Source of the DNA: Thermogymnomonas acidicola JCM 13583
Lineage (GTDB): Archaea > Thermoplasmatota > Thermoplasmata > Thermoplasmatales > Thermoplasmataceae
Direction of reading: 5' to 3'
NCBI RefSeq assembly: GCF_001316105.1
Contig: NZ_BBCP01000005.1
Location: forward strand, 1-64,000
DNA: 64,000 nt
Part shown: one piece after another, positions 30,763 through 39,448 of the stretch
How positions within the stretch are numbered: the first letter of the stretch is position 1
Layout of the letters: every line of letters starts with the position of its first letter
The notes under the pieces: model-generated
Seen by the model: the letters and a program-made list of their open reading frames with translations, nothing else
The model's database searches: none
What the model was told of the DNA's origin: nothing
Program-made: the position numbers and the translations under genes

Positions 30763-31772
30763 CCGGACCTGCGGCCGAAGATGGCGGTGGACGCGACCTC
30801 CAAATCCAGGTCAGGCCTGACAAGGAGGGCCTCCAGGGCGATCACGTCCCTGTAGAACCTCTCCACGCCGGTCTGCTGGAAGTACCCGTAGCCCCCGTGG
30901 GCCTGCAGAGCCAGGTCCGTGGCCTCCCTTGATACAGTGAGTGCTGCGTGCTTGAACGCGGCCTGCCTTGCTGGGTCCACTGACCTTATGGTGGGCAGCA
31001 TATCGGTCAAGAGGGCAACAGTGCCGGAGAGGAGTGCCAGGCGCCCGCCGATCACGCCCAGGTCGCTGAGGCTCTGGCCGAACGCCTTCCTGCTTGACGC
31101 GTATTCAACAGCCCTGCCCAGGGCGGCACCGGCCATGCCCAGGGCCATGGCCCCCCCTATCTCGGGGCCCAGGCGTGACAGGAACATGGGCGAGCCACCG
31201 CTGTTTCCGAACTCATGTACGGATAGCACCTCCACCACCTCAATGTCACCGGTGCCAAGTGCCCTGAGCCCCCCCAGCGGGACTTTCGTCCCCCCCATGT
31301 CCCTGCGCACACCCTCAAGGAGGAATGCCCTCTCCCTGCGTATCGCGATGAATTGCCGGGAACCTGGACCGACGACACCCTGGAGCAGAGAGCCCCCCCG
31401 CTCCACGGTGTCCCCCCCGGATGAGGCGTCTATGTGCAGGCCGGGCGGCCGCAAGCCACCAGGGCCGGTCTTCACCCTGTCCCAGGCGCTCTCGAAGAGG
31501 GGGGGCAGCATGGAGCAGAGAGCCACTGTCTGGAGGGCAAGGGAAGGGCTACGCGCTGCTGTGTCATGGATCACGTACAGGTAAGCTTCGTCTCCCAGGC
31601 CAGGCCCACCAAGCCTCTCTGGCAGGCCGCAGGTCAGGAAGCCCATCTCGGTGAACTGTCTGATGAAGCCCTCCTGGAACCCGGATTCTTCGGATTCCTC
31701 CAGGTCCGCCGCGTGCCCATCGAGGAACTCCCTGAGGGAGTTCCTCACCATCTCCACCTCCTCAGATGGCAT
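30753..31772 (-). CDS. Acyl-CoA dehydrogenase-like protein
   Basis: Intact 339-residue frame. MPSEEVEMVRNSLREFLDGH starts the helical N-terminal domain; GLPERLGGPGLGDEAYLYVI, AMALGMAGAALGRAVEYASS, RKAFGQSLSDLGVIGGRLAL and ALQAHGGYGYFQQTGVERFY show the family fold. Shorter and less conserved than the neighbouring enzyme. The middle domain lacks an obvious SxxxTEPxxGSD signature, so it may be a partner subunit or a divergent enzyme. Overlaps the upstream acyl-CoA dehydrogenase by eleven bases in the same orientation. Confidence 0.78.
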   Translation of the reverse strand: MPSEEVEMVRNSLREFLDGHAADLEESEESGFQEGFIRQFTEMGFLTCGLPERLGGPGLGDEAYLYVIHDTAARSPSLALQTVALCSMLPPLFESAWDRVKTGPGGLRPPGLHIDASSGGDTVERGGSLLQGVVGPGSRQFIAIRRERAFLLEGVRRDMGGTKVPLGGLRALGTGDIEVVEVLSVHEFGNSGGSPMFLSRLGPEIGGAMALGMAGAALGRAVEYASSRKAFGQSLSDLGVIGGRLALLSGTVALLTDMLPTIRSVDPARQAAFKHAALTVSREATDLALQAHGGYGYFQQTGVERFYRDVIALEALLVRPDLDLEVASTAIFGRRSGYL

Positions 31773-32905
31773 CGAAGTCGAGACCTCCCCCCCTGAGGAC
31801 TTCCCTGGCAATGACGAGGTCCTCTATCTCGCTCGTGCCTCCCATATGGGCATTATGCGTGCGTCCCTCAGGAACCTCTCCGCCCTTCCGCTTATGCCCG
31901 ACTGGCCCAGGTACCGTACGACCTCACTGGACACCTGGACCGCCACCTCGCTGGCGAACTTCTTGGCCATGCTGGAGAGTGCCGGGTTTGCCCTGCCGTC
32001 CTGGGCCTCCTCAGCTGCCCTGTACGTTATCGCCCTTGCCAGGGACACCCTGGTGAAGAGGGAGGAGAGCAGTGACATGCCGTGGCCCTTCCTCATGTGC
32101 TCCAGGCGGCCACCACGCACCTCTCCGACAAGTATGTCCATGGCCCCCTCGGCTATCCCGAGGGACATTGCGGCCACGTTTATCCTTGACCTGTTGAAGA
32201 ACTCCATGACATGGTAGAATCCCATGCCCACCTGCCCGAGCACGTTCTCCTCGGGCACCCTGCACCCGTCCAGGACGACCTCCGTGGTAACCGAGGGCCT
32301 CACACCCATCTTGCCCCCCCTGAGCCTCGTCGCCTCCAGACCCGCTGTGCCCCCCCTGTCGACTATGAAGAGCGTGAGGCCCCCCCTGTGCCTCTTCTCC
32401 TCCACCGATGTCCTGGCCAGGACGATGAGGTAGTCTGCCACGGAACCGTTAGTGATGAACATCTTCCTCCCGTTCAGCACATAGAATCCGCCCTCCTTCC
32501 TTGCCTCAGTCCTCACCGATGCAACGTCACTGCCCCCCCCGCCGGCTCCGTGACGGCAAGGGCGGAAATGGCCTCTCCCCCCCTCACTGACCTGTCAAGG
32601 TACTCCCTCTTCTGCCGCTCGTTCCCGAACATTGCCACCAGCTCTGAACCGAAGAGGGGCTGCTCCACAGCGGTCAGGCCAAGGCCCGGGTTCACTTTGC
32701 AGACCTCCTCAATCACGGCAACCCTTGTCATGACGCTCCCGGTCAGGTAGTGGAGGAGCGGCCTTGCGGCCCTGCGTATTTCCTCCGGGTATGCCCCCCC
32801 TTCGTCCTCATAGGCCTCAGTACCTGGGCCTGTGAGCTCACGGAGGGCAAAGGCCCTGGCCTCCTCCCTGGCCCTCAGGATTTCTGGTCCGTTCCACCTG
32901 CCCAT
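31762..32905 (-). CDS. Acyl-CoA dehydrogenase, frame broken
   Basis: About 380 codons. MGRWNGPEILRAREEARAFA, LALAVTEPAGG-type signature 1 (ISALAVTEPAGG), FYVLNGRKMFITNGSVADYL, KMGVRPSVTTEVVLDGCRVP and YLGQSGISGRAERFLRDARI, then the conserved IWEGTSEI. That last motif is hidden by a missing G at 31843 (GAGGC for GAGGGC). Breaks at about 32535 and 31843. With the downstream dehydrogenase-like gene it resembles the paired acyl-CoA dehydrogenases found in fatty-acid and steroid degradation loci. Confidence 0.88.
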
Positions 32906-32951
32906 GTTACCACCCCCCCATCAAGGATCCTGGATGCGACCCCGTGGGACG

Positions 32952-33723
32952 TCAGACGCTGTGGCTCAGGTTGTCCACACGCCCGCCGTCGACAACGATT
33001 ACCTGGCCGTTCATGTAGGACGAGGCACCGGAGGCCAGGAAGAGGACAACGCTGGCAATGTCCTCCGGCCTGCCAGTCCTGCGCAGTGTGGTCCTGGAAC
33101 GGAAGTGTTCCCTCGTGGCCTCAACCTCTTCTTGGCTCCTGCCACCTACGGTCATGTCAGTCTCCACCCAGCCAGGTGCTATGCAGTTGACCCTCACGCC
33201 TGTGCCCGAGAGGTCGAAGGCTAGCCTCTTGGTGAACGCGATCACGGCTGCCTTGGTCATGGCGTAGAAAGTTGTCCCCGGCGCAGCCGTGCCTATCCCG
33301 GCATTGGAGGCTATGTTCACAACGCAACCTTCGCTTGACCTGAGGTCGTCCAGGAACTCAAGCACTGTGTATACGGGCCCCCATCATGTTGACGCCCACC
33401 ATCCTCCACATGAGCTTGTCATCGTAGTGCTCCAGGTCCATTGGGTAGAGCACGCCGGCGTTGTTCACCAGTATGCTTACCTTGCCCAAGTCGCGGTGTA
33501 TCTCCTCCGCCATCCTGTGCACATCTTCCCTCTTCGATACATCAGCGTGGTATGCCCTGCCCCCCCCGACTCTCTCCGCGGTCTCCACGGCACCCTCCCG
33601 GTCCCTGCTGTAGTTCACAGCGACCCTTGCCCCAGCTGCGGCCAGCGCCTCGGCCACTGCCCTGCCGATGCCCCTGCCGGAGCCGGTAACCAGGGCGACC
33701 CTGCCATCCAGGATACCAGGCAT
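32952..33723 (-). CDS. Short-chain dehydrogenase/reductase, frame broken
   Basis: About 256 codons. MPGILDGRVALVTGSGRGIG is the classical FabG-like start, VSILVNNAGVLYPMDLEHY the NNAG motif, CVVNIASNAGIG the Ser region and FYAMTKAAVIAFTKRLAFD the YxxxK pair. The end is MNGQVIVVDGGRV. One break near 33380. The in-frame extension upstream to 33831 is rejected because MPGILDGR matches family starts. Probably a 3-oxoacyl-CoA or acyl carrier reductase. Confidence 0.87.
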
Positions 33724-33796
33724 GCCTTTTAATACGTTCACAACTAGATACGGTTTTCCATGCCCCCCCTGGACGCCGTGGGCGTGGGTGCACCGC

Positions 33797-34591
33797 TCAG
33801 ACGTGAGACCTGAGCGTTCCGCCATCGACAACTATGAACTCCCCCCCGTTTATGTAAGATGCCGCTGGCGAACACACGAACGCCACTACCCGGGCCACCT
33901 CCTCCGGCGTTGCTATCCTGCCCACAGGTATCTCCCTCTCGATGTCCCTGGTTATTGCCTCGACCGGTATGGACAGCCTCTTCGACCGGTACTGGAGGAG
34001 CTGGGACTGCCTGTTCGTCATCACGTAGCCCGGCCCGATGCCGTTCACCCTTATTCCCCCCCTGGGCCCGAGCTCGAAGGCCAGGGTCTTTGTGAGGCCT
34101 GCTATGGCTGGCCTCATGGCATTGGAGATCGCAAGGTTGGGCAGGAACTCCTTGGACGACCTGGACATCATGTTCACTATGCACGAGCCAGGCCCCCCCA
34201 TGAGGGGCAAGGATGACCGGACGAGCCGGACAACGCCCATGAAGAGCGAGTTGAACGATGCGACCCACTGCTCGTCGGTTATGTCCAGAAACTGGCCCGC
34301 GGGCGGGCCACCGGTGTTCGTGACCAGGATGTCAATGCTCCCGAGCCTTGAGGAGAACTCTGCCACGAGAGAGGATATCGAGGTCGCGTCTCCGGTGTCC
34401 ACGGTGGCCGGTATCACTTCCACAGAGTGCCTTGAGGATATCTCCGACGCTGCCCTAGTTATGCGTTCCCTGTCCCTCGACGCCACCATGACCGTGCAGC
34501 CCTCGGATGCGAGGACGTCCGCAATGGAGAAGCCAATGCCATCGCTGGCGCCTGTGACCAGGGCCTTCTTACCCCTGAGCCCGAGGTCCAT
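33797..34591 (-). CDS. Non-canonical short-chain dehydrogenase
   Basis: Intact 264-residue SDR. KALVTGASDGIGFSIADVLA is the cofactor motif, VTNTGGPPAGQFLDITDEQW the NNAG equivalent, SCIVNMMSRSSKEFLP the Ser region. Where the catalytic Tyr and Lys are expected, the sequence reads LAISNAMRPAIAGLTKTLAF, without YxxxK. Such replacement is known in one SDR subgroup annotated as 3-oxoacyl reductases, so it may be natural, but reductase activity is not assured. Ends INGGEFIVVDGGTLRSHV. Confidence 0.85.
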   Translation of the reverse strand: MDLGLRGKKALVTGASDGIGFSIADVLASEGCTVMVASRDRERITRAASEISSRHSVEVIPATVDTGDATSISSLVAEFSSRLGSIDILVTNTGGPPAGQFLDITDEQWVASFNSLFMGVVRLVRSSLPLMGGPGSCIVNMMSRSSKEFLPNLAISNAMRPAIAGLTKTLAFELGPRGGIRVNGIGPGYVMTNRQSQLLQYRSKRLSIPVEAITRDIEREIPVGRIATPEEVARVVAFVCSPAASYINGGEFIVVDGGTLRSHV

Positions 34592-34699
34592 GGCCTGCCA
34601 TTGCTAAGTGGTATTTTACAGGATCTGGGAGGGTGAACGATTGCGATCTCATTAACTGCATTCACTTGTCCCGGGAAGGCCCCCCCGGCAGATGCCAAA

Positions 34700-34708
34700 T
34701 TTTATTAT
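34700..34708 (+). promoter_or_regulatory. TATA box for the vWA-PP2C pair
   Basis: TTTTATTAT at 34700-34708, 22-30 bases before the ATG at 34730, no ribosome binding site. Implies a leaderless transcript for the vWA gene, with the phosphatase as second gene. Confidence 0.6.
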
Positions 34709-34729
34709 CACCCGCAGGCTGTATGACCG

Positions 34730-35566
34730 ATGTCATACACAGCCGAGATCAGCAGGAGGAACCCCGGGCTTTTCATATTCCTCCTTGACCAGTCAAGGTC
34801 AATGAGCCACAGGATCGCAGGCGGAAAGAGGTCCAAGGCAGAGGAGGCCACCGATGCCATAAACAGGCAGATCTACGAGCTGGTGAACAGGTGCACTAAG
34901 TCCGATGGCATCCGTGATTACTTCGAGGTTGGCATTATAGGCTACGGCTTCAGGAAGGGGGGGGAGGCTGCATCGTTACTGGTCAACAGGAACCTGGTGC
35001 CCATATCGGAGATGGACTCCCTGATCCTAAGGATGGAGACCAGGAAGCAGGTGATAGACGGGGAGGAGGTTGACTTCGAGTTCCCCCCCATCTGGTTCGA
35101 GCCCGTGGCTGCCAGCGACACGCCCATGGTCAGGGCACTGTCACTAGCGGAGGAGTGGGCCAGCGCCTGGGCATCGGAACACCAGTCCAGCTTCCCACCG
35201 GTCATAATAAACATAAGCGACGGCGATTCCACTGACGGCGACCCGGTGCCAGTGGCGGAGAGGATCATGGGCATAAGTACCGATGACGGGAACGCGATGA
35301 TATGGAACTGCCACCTCTCTGAAACGAAGACCGACCCGGTCTCGTTCCCCCCCTCAGACCCCCCCGGGCAGCTCCCACCTGACAAGTACGCGAGGCAGAT
35401 GTTCTCCATGTCCTCCCTTATACCGGAGAGCATGGTGGCCATAGCCAGGGAGGAGTACAGGGACGTCAGCGAGGGGGCCAGAGCCTACGTGTTCAACGCG
35501 CAGCTGGAGGACCTGATCAAACTGTTGGACATAGGCACCAGGGCCATAACGAACCAAATGAGGTAG
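34730..35566 (+). CDS. vWA-domain protein (TerY-like)
   Basis: Intact 278-residue von Willebrand A protein. The metal-ion-dependent adhesion site begins IFLLDQSRSMSHRI (DxSxS), the threonine is in SDTPMVRALSLAEEW and the last aspartate in VIINISDGDSTDGDP. No signal peptide or membrane helix, so it is cytoplasmic. The next gene is a PP2C phosphatase and the convergent one a kinase: the vWA-phosphatase-kinase set recognised as the TerY-P triad. Residues FRKGGEAASL and FEFPPIWFEPV include extra Gly and Pro from seven-base runs. Likely a scaffold or ligand sensor in that signalling unit (inference). Confidence 0.8.
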   Translation: MSYTAEISRRNPGLFIFLLDQSRSMSHRIAGGKRSKAEEATDAINRQIYELVNRCTKSDGIRDYFEVGIIGYGFRKGGEAASLLVNRNLVPISEMDSLILRMETRKQVIDGEEVDFEFPPIWFEPVAASDTPMVRALSLAEEWASAWASEHQSSFPPVIINISDGDSTDGDPVPVAERIMGISTDDGNAMIWNCHLSETKTDPVSFPPSDPPGQLPPDKYARQMFSMSSLIPESMVAIAREEYRDVSEGARAYVFNAQLEDLIKLLDIGTRAITNQMR

Positions 35567-36280
35567 ATGCAGGCAATACGAGGGAGCGTCCCCCCCAAGG
35601 CGGGCAACAGGCCCGAGGAGAACGAGGACGCCTGGGCCTGTGCCGGGGGACAGGGGTATGTTCTCTGTCTCCGACGGGGCCAGCGAGTCCATATTCTCCG
35701 GCCTCTGGGCCAGGATACTGGTCGAGAGGGCCGTGTCGCTCAGCCCCCCCAGTTCGTTACGGTGCGTTCCGTGCTGGATGCCATGGTGGACAGGGCCAGG
35801 GATGCCTGGTACTCTGGCATTAACTGGGAGGGGGGGCTGAAGTGGAATGTGAAGAACAAGGCGACCAGGGGGTCTCATGCCACGCTCCTGATCGTCCATG
35901 TCGGCGAGACCGTTGTGTCCTCCGCTGTGGGCGATTCCTGCCTCTTCATAAGGAAGGGGGGGCAGCAGCTGGTATCGTTCCCGATAAGGCATGTGAATGA
36001 GTTCGGCATAACGCCTAGCCTTGTGTGGAGCGGCTACGGGGGGGCGCCGCTGAGGAAGAGGGTGAGCACCAGGAATCCGTGGAAGGTCTTCAGTTACACC
36101 GGCCCATATGACGAGGTTCTTCTTGCCACTGACGCCCTCTCGGCCTGGGTCATGTCAGAGGGCGCAGGGGGGGCAATGGAGAGGCTCAGGAGCGAGGAGC
36201 CGGAGACGCTGCTGCCGTCCCTCCAGAGGGAGGGCTCGGTTAGGAACGATGACCTCACCTTCATCCTTGTCAGGAGATAG
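35567..36280 (+). CDS. PP2C-family protein phosphatase, frame broken
   Basis: Metal-dependent Ser/Thr phosphatase of about 237 codons. NRPEENEDAWACAGG carries the first motif; the next, MFSVSDGASESIFSGLWARI, is in another frame between about 35650 and 35750. SHATLLIVHVGETVVSSAVG and DSCLFIRKGG match the central strands, VLLATDALSAWVMSEG the acidic site and SVRNDDLTFILVRR the last metal ligand. It starts directly after the vWA stop, so the two are one operon. Probably reverses phosphorylation by the neighbouring kinase. Confidence 0.82.
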   Translation: MQAIRGSVPPKAGNRPEENEDAWACAGGQGYVLCLRRGQRVHILRPLGQDTGREGRVAQPPQFVTVRSVLDAMVDRARDAWYSGINWEGGLKWNVKNKATRGSHATLLIVHVGETVVSSAVGDSCLFIRKGGQQLVSFPIRHVNEFGITPSLVWSGYGGAPLRKRVSTRNPWKVFSYTGPYDEVLLATDALSAWVMSEGAGGAMERLRSEEPETLLPSLQREGSVRNDDLTFILVRR

Positions 36281-36283
36281 GGC

Positions 36284-37616
36284 TCACCTGTAGGCTTCCC
36301 TGACCTTCTGCGGGCTGCCGCCGGCCCAGTCCGGGTCCTCGTCCAGGAACTTCACCAGGAACTGGGTCAGCTTCTTCACCTTCCCGCCCATGGAGATGAG
36401 CCTGGATATGAGTTCGGATTCTCCAGGTGCCGTGAAGTCCCTGGAGGTGAAAAGGAGCCTGTCAGCATCGCCGTCGTTGTAGTCCCATAGACTAGGGTCT
36501 TTTGCCACAGCGATGAGGGAGAGGAGGATCACGAGGCTGGAGAAGCCATCGATCCTCTCGTTATATTCGTACCTCCTCCTGGGGGGTGCTGGAAGTTCTC
36601 ATGGCCCATCTCGGGGGGCCTTCTTGCCCCCCCTGAAGGCAGGCACGTACATGCCGTCGTAGTCTATGAAGTACATCTTTCCATCGGACACAAGGATGTT
36701 GTCGCCGGACAGGTCGCCGTGCGCTATGCCGTTCCTCTGGAGGGCATACACCTGGTCTATGAACGTCCTTGCGGCAGATTCCAGCACCCTTGGCTTCCCC
36801 CCCAGGTTCTGCTCTATGAACCTGTTCAGGTTGATGCCCTCTATCCATGACATCCTCAGGGCAGGATAGTAAGTTTCGGGCCTGCTCATGACCCTGATGG
36901 CCTCCTGGAGGTAGTGGAACTCCACCAGGAAAGGCAGTTCCCTGGAACGCAGGTACCTGCTTACCTCCCTGTACCGCACGTTCAGTTCTCCGCTGGCCCT
37001 GGTGAAGCACTTGAGGGCGTAGTACCTGCCGGACACATCGATCTTGAAGACAACGCCGAAGTTCCCGGAGCCGTGGATGTAGCTGCTGTACCTGACATTC
37101 GGGTTCTTCACCGGCGTACCGGAACGGAGGTCCTGGTACCTGCTGTTTATAGAGAACCCGGGCTTCTGTATTGCCTGCGCGTACTGCGATGAGGTGGGCC
37201 ACTGGGTTGGAAGGGGGGGCTTCAGGGGGGGGCTCTTCCTCGGCCTCGGCACTGCCAGGTGCTGCCTCTCCCTTCTCCCTTGCAATGAAGGTGAATGCCC
37301 TGTGCCTCTCACTGCCATCCCTGTATGTGATGGATATCTCAACTGCGTACTCCCCAACCTTCCTGGCCACCACGGGGGGGATGTAGAAGACGCCGGGGGG
37401 GCCCAGCATCCTCATCTCCCTCTCCCTGGCGGACGTGGGGGGGCCGCTGATCCTTGCAGTTGCCTCCTTTACCTCCCTCCCGGGGGGGGATGCCCTCACA
37501 ACTATGACGTTCTTCTCGCCCCCCCTCGCCACCTCGTCCTCCCCCCCGTCCACCCTGACGGACCTCTTACCCCCCCCTGTGATGCTTTTCCTCATCAGGA
37601 AATCCCTCAGGCCCAT
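36284..37616 (-). CDS. Atypical Ser/Thr protein kinase (TerY-P-type), frame broken
   Basis: About 440 codons. A beta-rich N-terminal part (VIVVRASPPGREVKEATARI, GEYAVEISITYRDGSER) is followed by an acidic, Pro-rich linker (AEEEPPPEAPPSNP). The kinase domain has IHGSGNFGVVFK (Gly loop), YYALKCFTRA (ATP Lys), IAHGDLSGDNILV (catalytic loop) and FIDYDGMYVPAF in place of DFG. The C-terminal helices run MILLSLIAVAKDPSLWDY to SPQKVREAYR. Breaks near 37185 and 36600. Reverse-strand ATACTTTA (about 37649-37656) suggests a leaderless start at 37616. It converges on the phosphatase gene with three bases between stops. Confidence 0.83.
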
Positions 37617-37840
37617 TGCCAAAGACCGCAGTGCTTGTAGGTGTAAAGTATACATAATAGTTCTGACCTCCTGTGCACCACCGTATCTGGGCCATGCGGG
37701 CAGGCAGCCCTGGCCTCCCATGCTCTTTCGCATACGCACTTGTCCAGGCTGTAGTGTGGGTGTACCCTCCACCCGGTAAATATTCTCAGGAGCAGGCATT
37801 CTTTAAAATTGGTGAAGTGCTCGAAAAATTTAATATTATT

Positions 37841-37858
37841 CTTATCAATTATGATAAG
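37841..37858. promoter_or_regulatory. Palindrome at start of the HTH-ACT gene
   Basis: CTTATCAATTATGATAAG: seven-base arms CTTATCA / TGATAAG around ATTA. It directly follows a TATA-like TTTAATATTATT (37829-37840) and covers the probable transcription start and the ATG at 37851. Position suggests a repressor site, possibly for the gene's own product. Confidence 0.5.
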
Positions 37859-38452
37859 TGGAAGACAGGCAGGAGCGGGGGAAAGCTGGAGCAGATGGTC
37901 AGGAACTACCTCATGCTCTACCCGGACATCTACTCCTCACTGAGGAGCGGGATAGTGAACATAAGCAGCCTGGCCAGGGACATACATGACAAGTTCCCAG
38001 AGTACAGCATATCATCCATAAGGTACACGCTGAACAAGATATCATCCGAGACTGCTGAGAAGGGCACTTCCAGAGGCTACCTTGAGGAACTCCTCGGCAG
38101 GAGCAAGATCACCCTGCAGGACAAGATTGCTGTCGTAACCACATCAAGGCCAATAAACGTCAAGTACCTCTCCGCCACCTACCTCCAGGACTCCATAGTT
38201 TACATAGTGGACGAGCTCAGGGTGGGAAAGATAGAGGTGGGCACATCAGGCCAGGTGGAGAGGGACGTGAGTGCAATACATATCCTGTCGCCCAAGGAGA
38301 TAGAGAGGGTGCCGGGTTTCGTCATGAGGATAACGGAGAGGCTCTTCTCCGCCGGGATAAACATACTGCAGCTCATTTCCTGCTCAAACGAGACCATAAT
38401 CGTGGTGAGGAGGAGCGACGGCATAAGGGCCTACGAGGCCCTCACCCTCTAG
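37851..38452 (+). CDS. HTH-ACT-domain regulator 1, frame broken near start
   Basis: About 200 residues. The first part (VRNYLMLYPDIYSSLRSGIV, ISSLARDIHDKFPEYSISSI) looks like a winged-helix DNA-binding domain, and the C-terminal RDVSAIHILSPKEIERVPGF through INILQLISCSNETIIVVRR is an ACT domain, the usual amino-acid sensor. The ATG at 37851 fits the paralogue's N-terminal length if the GGGGG at 37876 has two bases too many; otherwise the start is ATG 37895. Convergent with a paralogue, overlapping stops. Regulation of the adjacent lysine and histidine genes is an inference from position. Confidence 0.65.
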
Positions 38453-39131
38453 TCGAACCTCCTGATCCTGGCGTTCTCCATCAGGTCGCTGAGGGCCTGG
38501 AATGCCCTGGGGGCCTGCGATGCTTTCAGTAGGACCAGGGTGTCGGTGTAGCTGTTCGTCGCCTCCTCTATGTTCACGCCTGCCATGGCAAGCTTCTCGT
38601 ACAGGTATGCGAGGAAACCCTCTGTTTCGATGAGCTCCTCGGGCCCCCCCCTTATGACTATGAGCGACAGATCCTCTGCAATGTGTACCGCTTTCCTCTC
38701 CAGGTCCTTCCTGAACTCCCCGATGACCTGAGCCTCCGCTATGACCGTGACGTAGTTTGGGCTCGTTGTTACGTATATGTTGTATATCTTGTTCCCCGAG
38801 AGGATGTCTCCGAGTATCTGGAGGCACTCTCCGTGCCCAGGACTACCTTCACCACACCGCCGTAGAGCGATAGGTTGGAGTGTGCCAGGACGTTCATTAT
38901 CCTGTTCTCGGCCCTGGGCAGGGAGGCCCTCTTCCTCTTGAGCGCGGAGAGGATGGCCTGCTCGGTCACCTCCGAGTTCAGCCTGTCCCTGACGATTGGC
39001 CTTATCATCCTGGCCACCTGGCTGAGGTTCGCGTAGCCCCCCCTCTTGAGCGCGTTCGCTAGGAATATGTCGTTTTCGACCACCTCACTGACCATGGACT
39101 GTACGCTCCGCTCCCTGGCCTGATCCGTCAT
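38449..39131 (-). CDS. HTH-ACT-domain regulator 2, frame broken
   Basis: Paralogue of the convergent gene, about 227 codons. MTDQARERSVQSMVSEVVEN and YANLSQVARMIRPIVRDRLN form a putative helix-turn-helix domain; VTEQAILSALKRKRASLPRA follows. After a break near 38805 the ACT part reads NIYVTTSPNYVTVIAEAQVI, EGFLAYLYEKLAMAGVNIEE and TDTLVLLKASQAPRAF. Leaderless start at 39131: a reverse-strand GTATAAATAG box (39156-39165) lies 25-34 bases upstream, with a palindrome between box and start. Divergent from lysW and sharing its promoter region, so it is a good candidate lysine regulator. Confidence 0.68.
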
Positions 39132-39136
39132 GCTGT

Positions 39137-39165
39137 GACCGATATTGGTCAAAAACTATTTATAC
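39137..39165. promoter_or_regulatory. Divergent lysW / regulator promoter with operator
   Basis: GACCGATATTGGTC (39137-39150) is a near-perfect palindrome. It adjoins CTATTTATAC (39156-39165), which reads as a TATA box on both strands (GTATAAATAG on minus). The palindrome falls between the minus-strand box and the regulator's ATG at 39131, a typical autorepressor position, and upstream of the lysW start site expected near 39187. Confidence 0.6.
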
Positions 39166-39205
39166 TGAGCGGTCATACATCGACACTCATTGACAGGGTG
39201 TTGGA

Positions 39206-39378
39206 ATGAAGACGGAGTGCAGCATGTGCGGTGGTTTAATCGAGGTACCGGATGACTGCTTGAAGGGCGAGCTTGTGAGCTGCCCAGACTGCGGCACTGA
39301 CTATGAGGTCGTGGGCGTGGGCGGCGGGCAGGTCACGCTGCAGGCCGCGGAGGACGTTAAGGAAGACTGGGAGAATAA
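39206..39378 (+). CDS. lysW: LysW amino-group carrier protein, C-terminus shifted
   Basis: Carrier whose C-terminal glutamate side chain holds alpha-aminoadipate (and later lysine) through an amide bond during LysX-Z-Y-J-K catalysis. The zinc ribbon is ECSMCGGLIEVPDDCLKGEL then VSCPDCGTDYEVV, followed by an acidic tail AAEDVKEDW. As written, the frame reads EDWENKIRIICN, but adding one G at 39371 gives EDWGE and a stop at 39376-39378. EDWGE is the known LysW ending. The gene is thus about 57 codons and is followed by lysY after 70 bases. Confidence 0.93.
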
Positions 39379-39448
39379 AATCAGAATTATTTGTAATTAA
39401 TCCGAGAGAATTGATATTTTTGACAACTATCTTTTCAGAGTGATAGAA

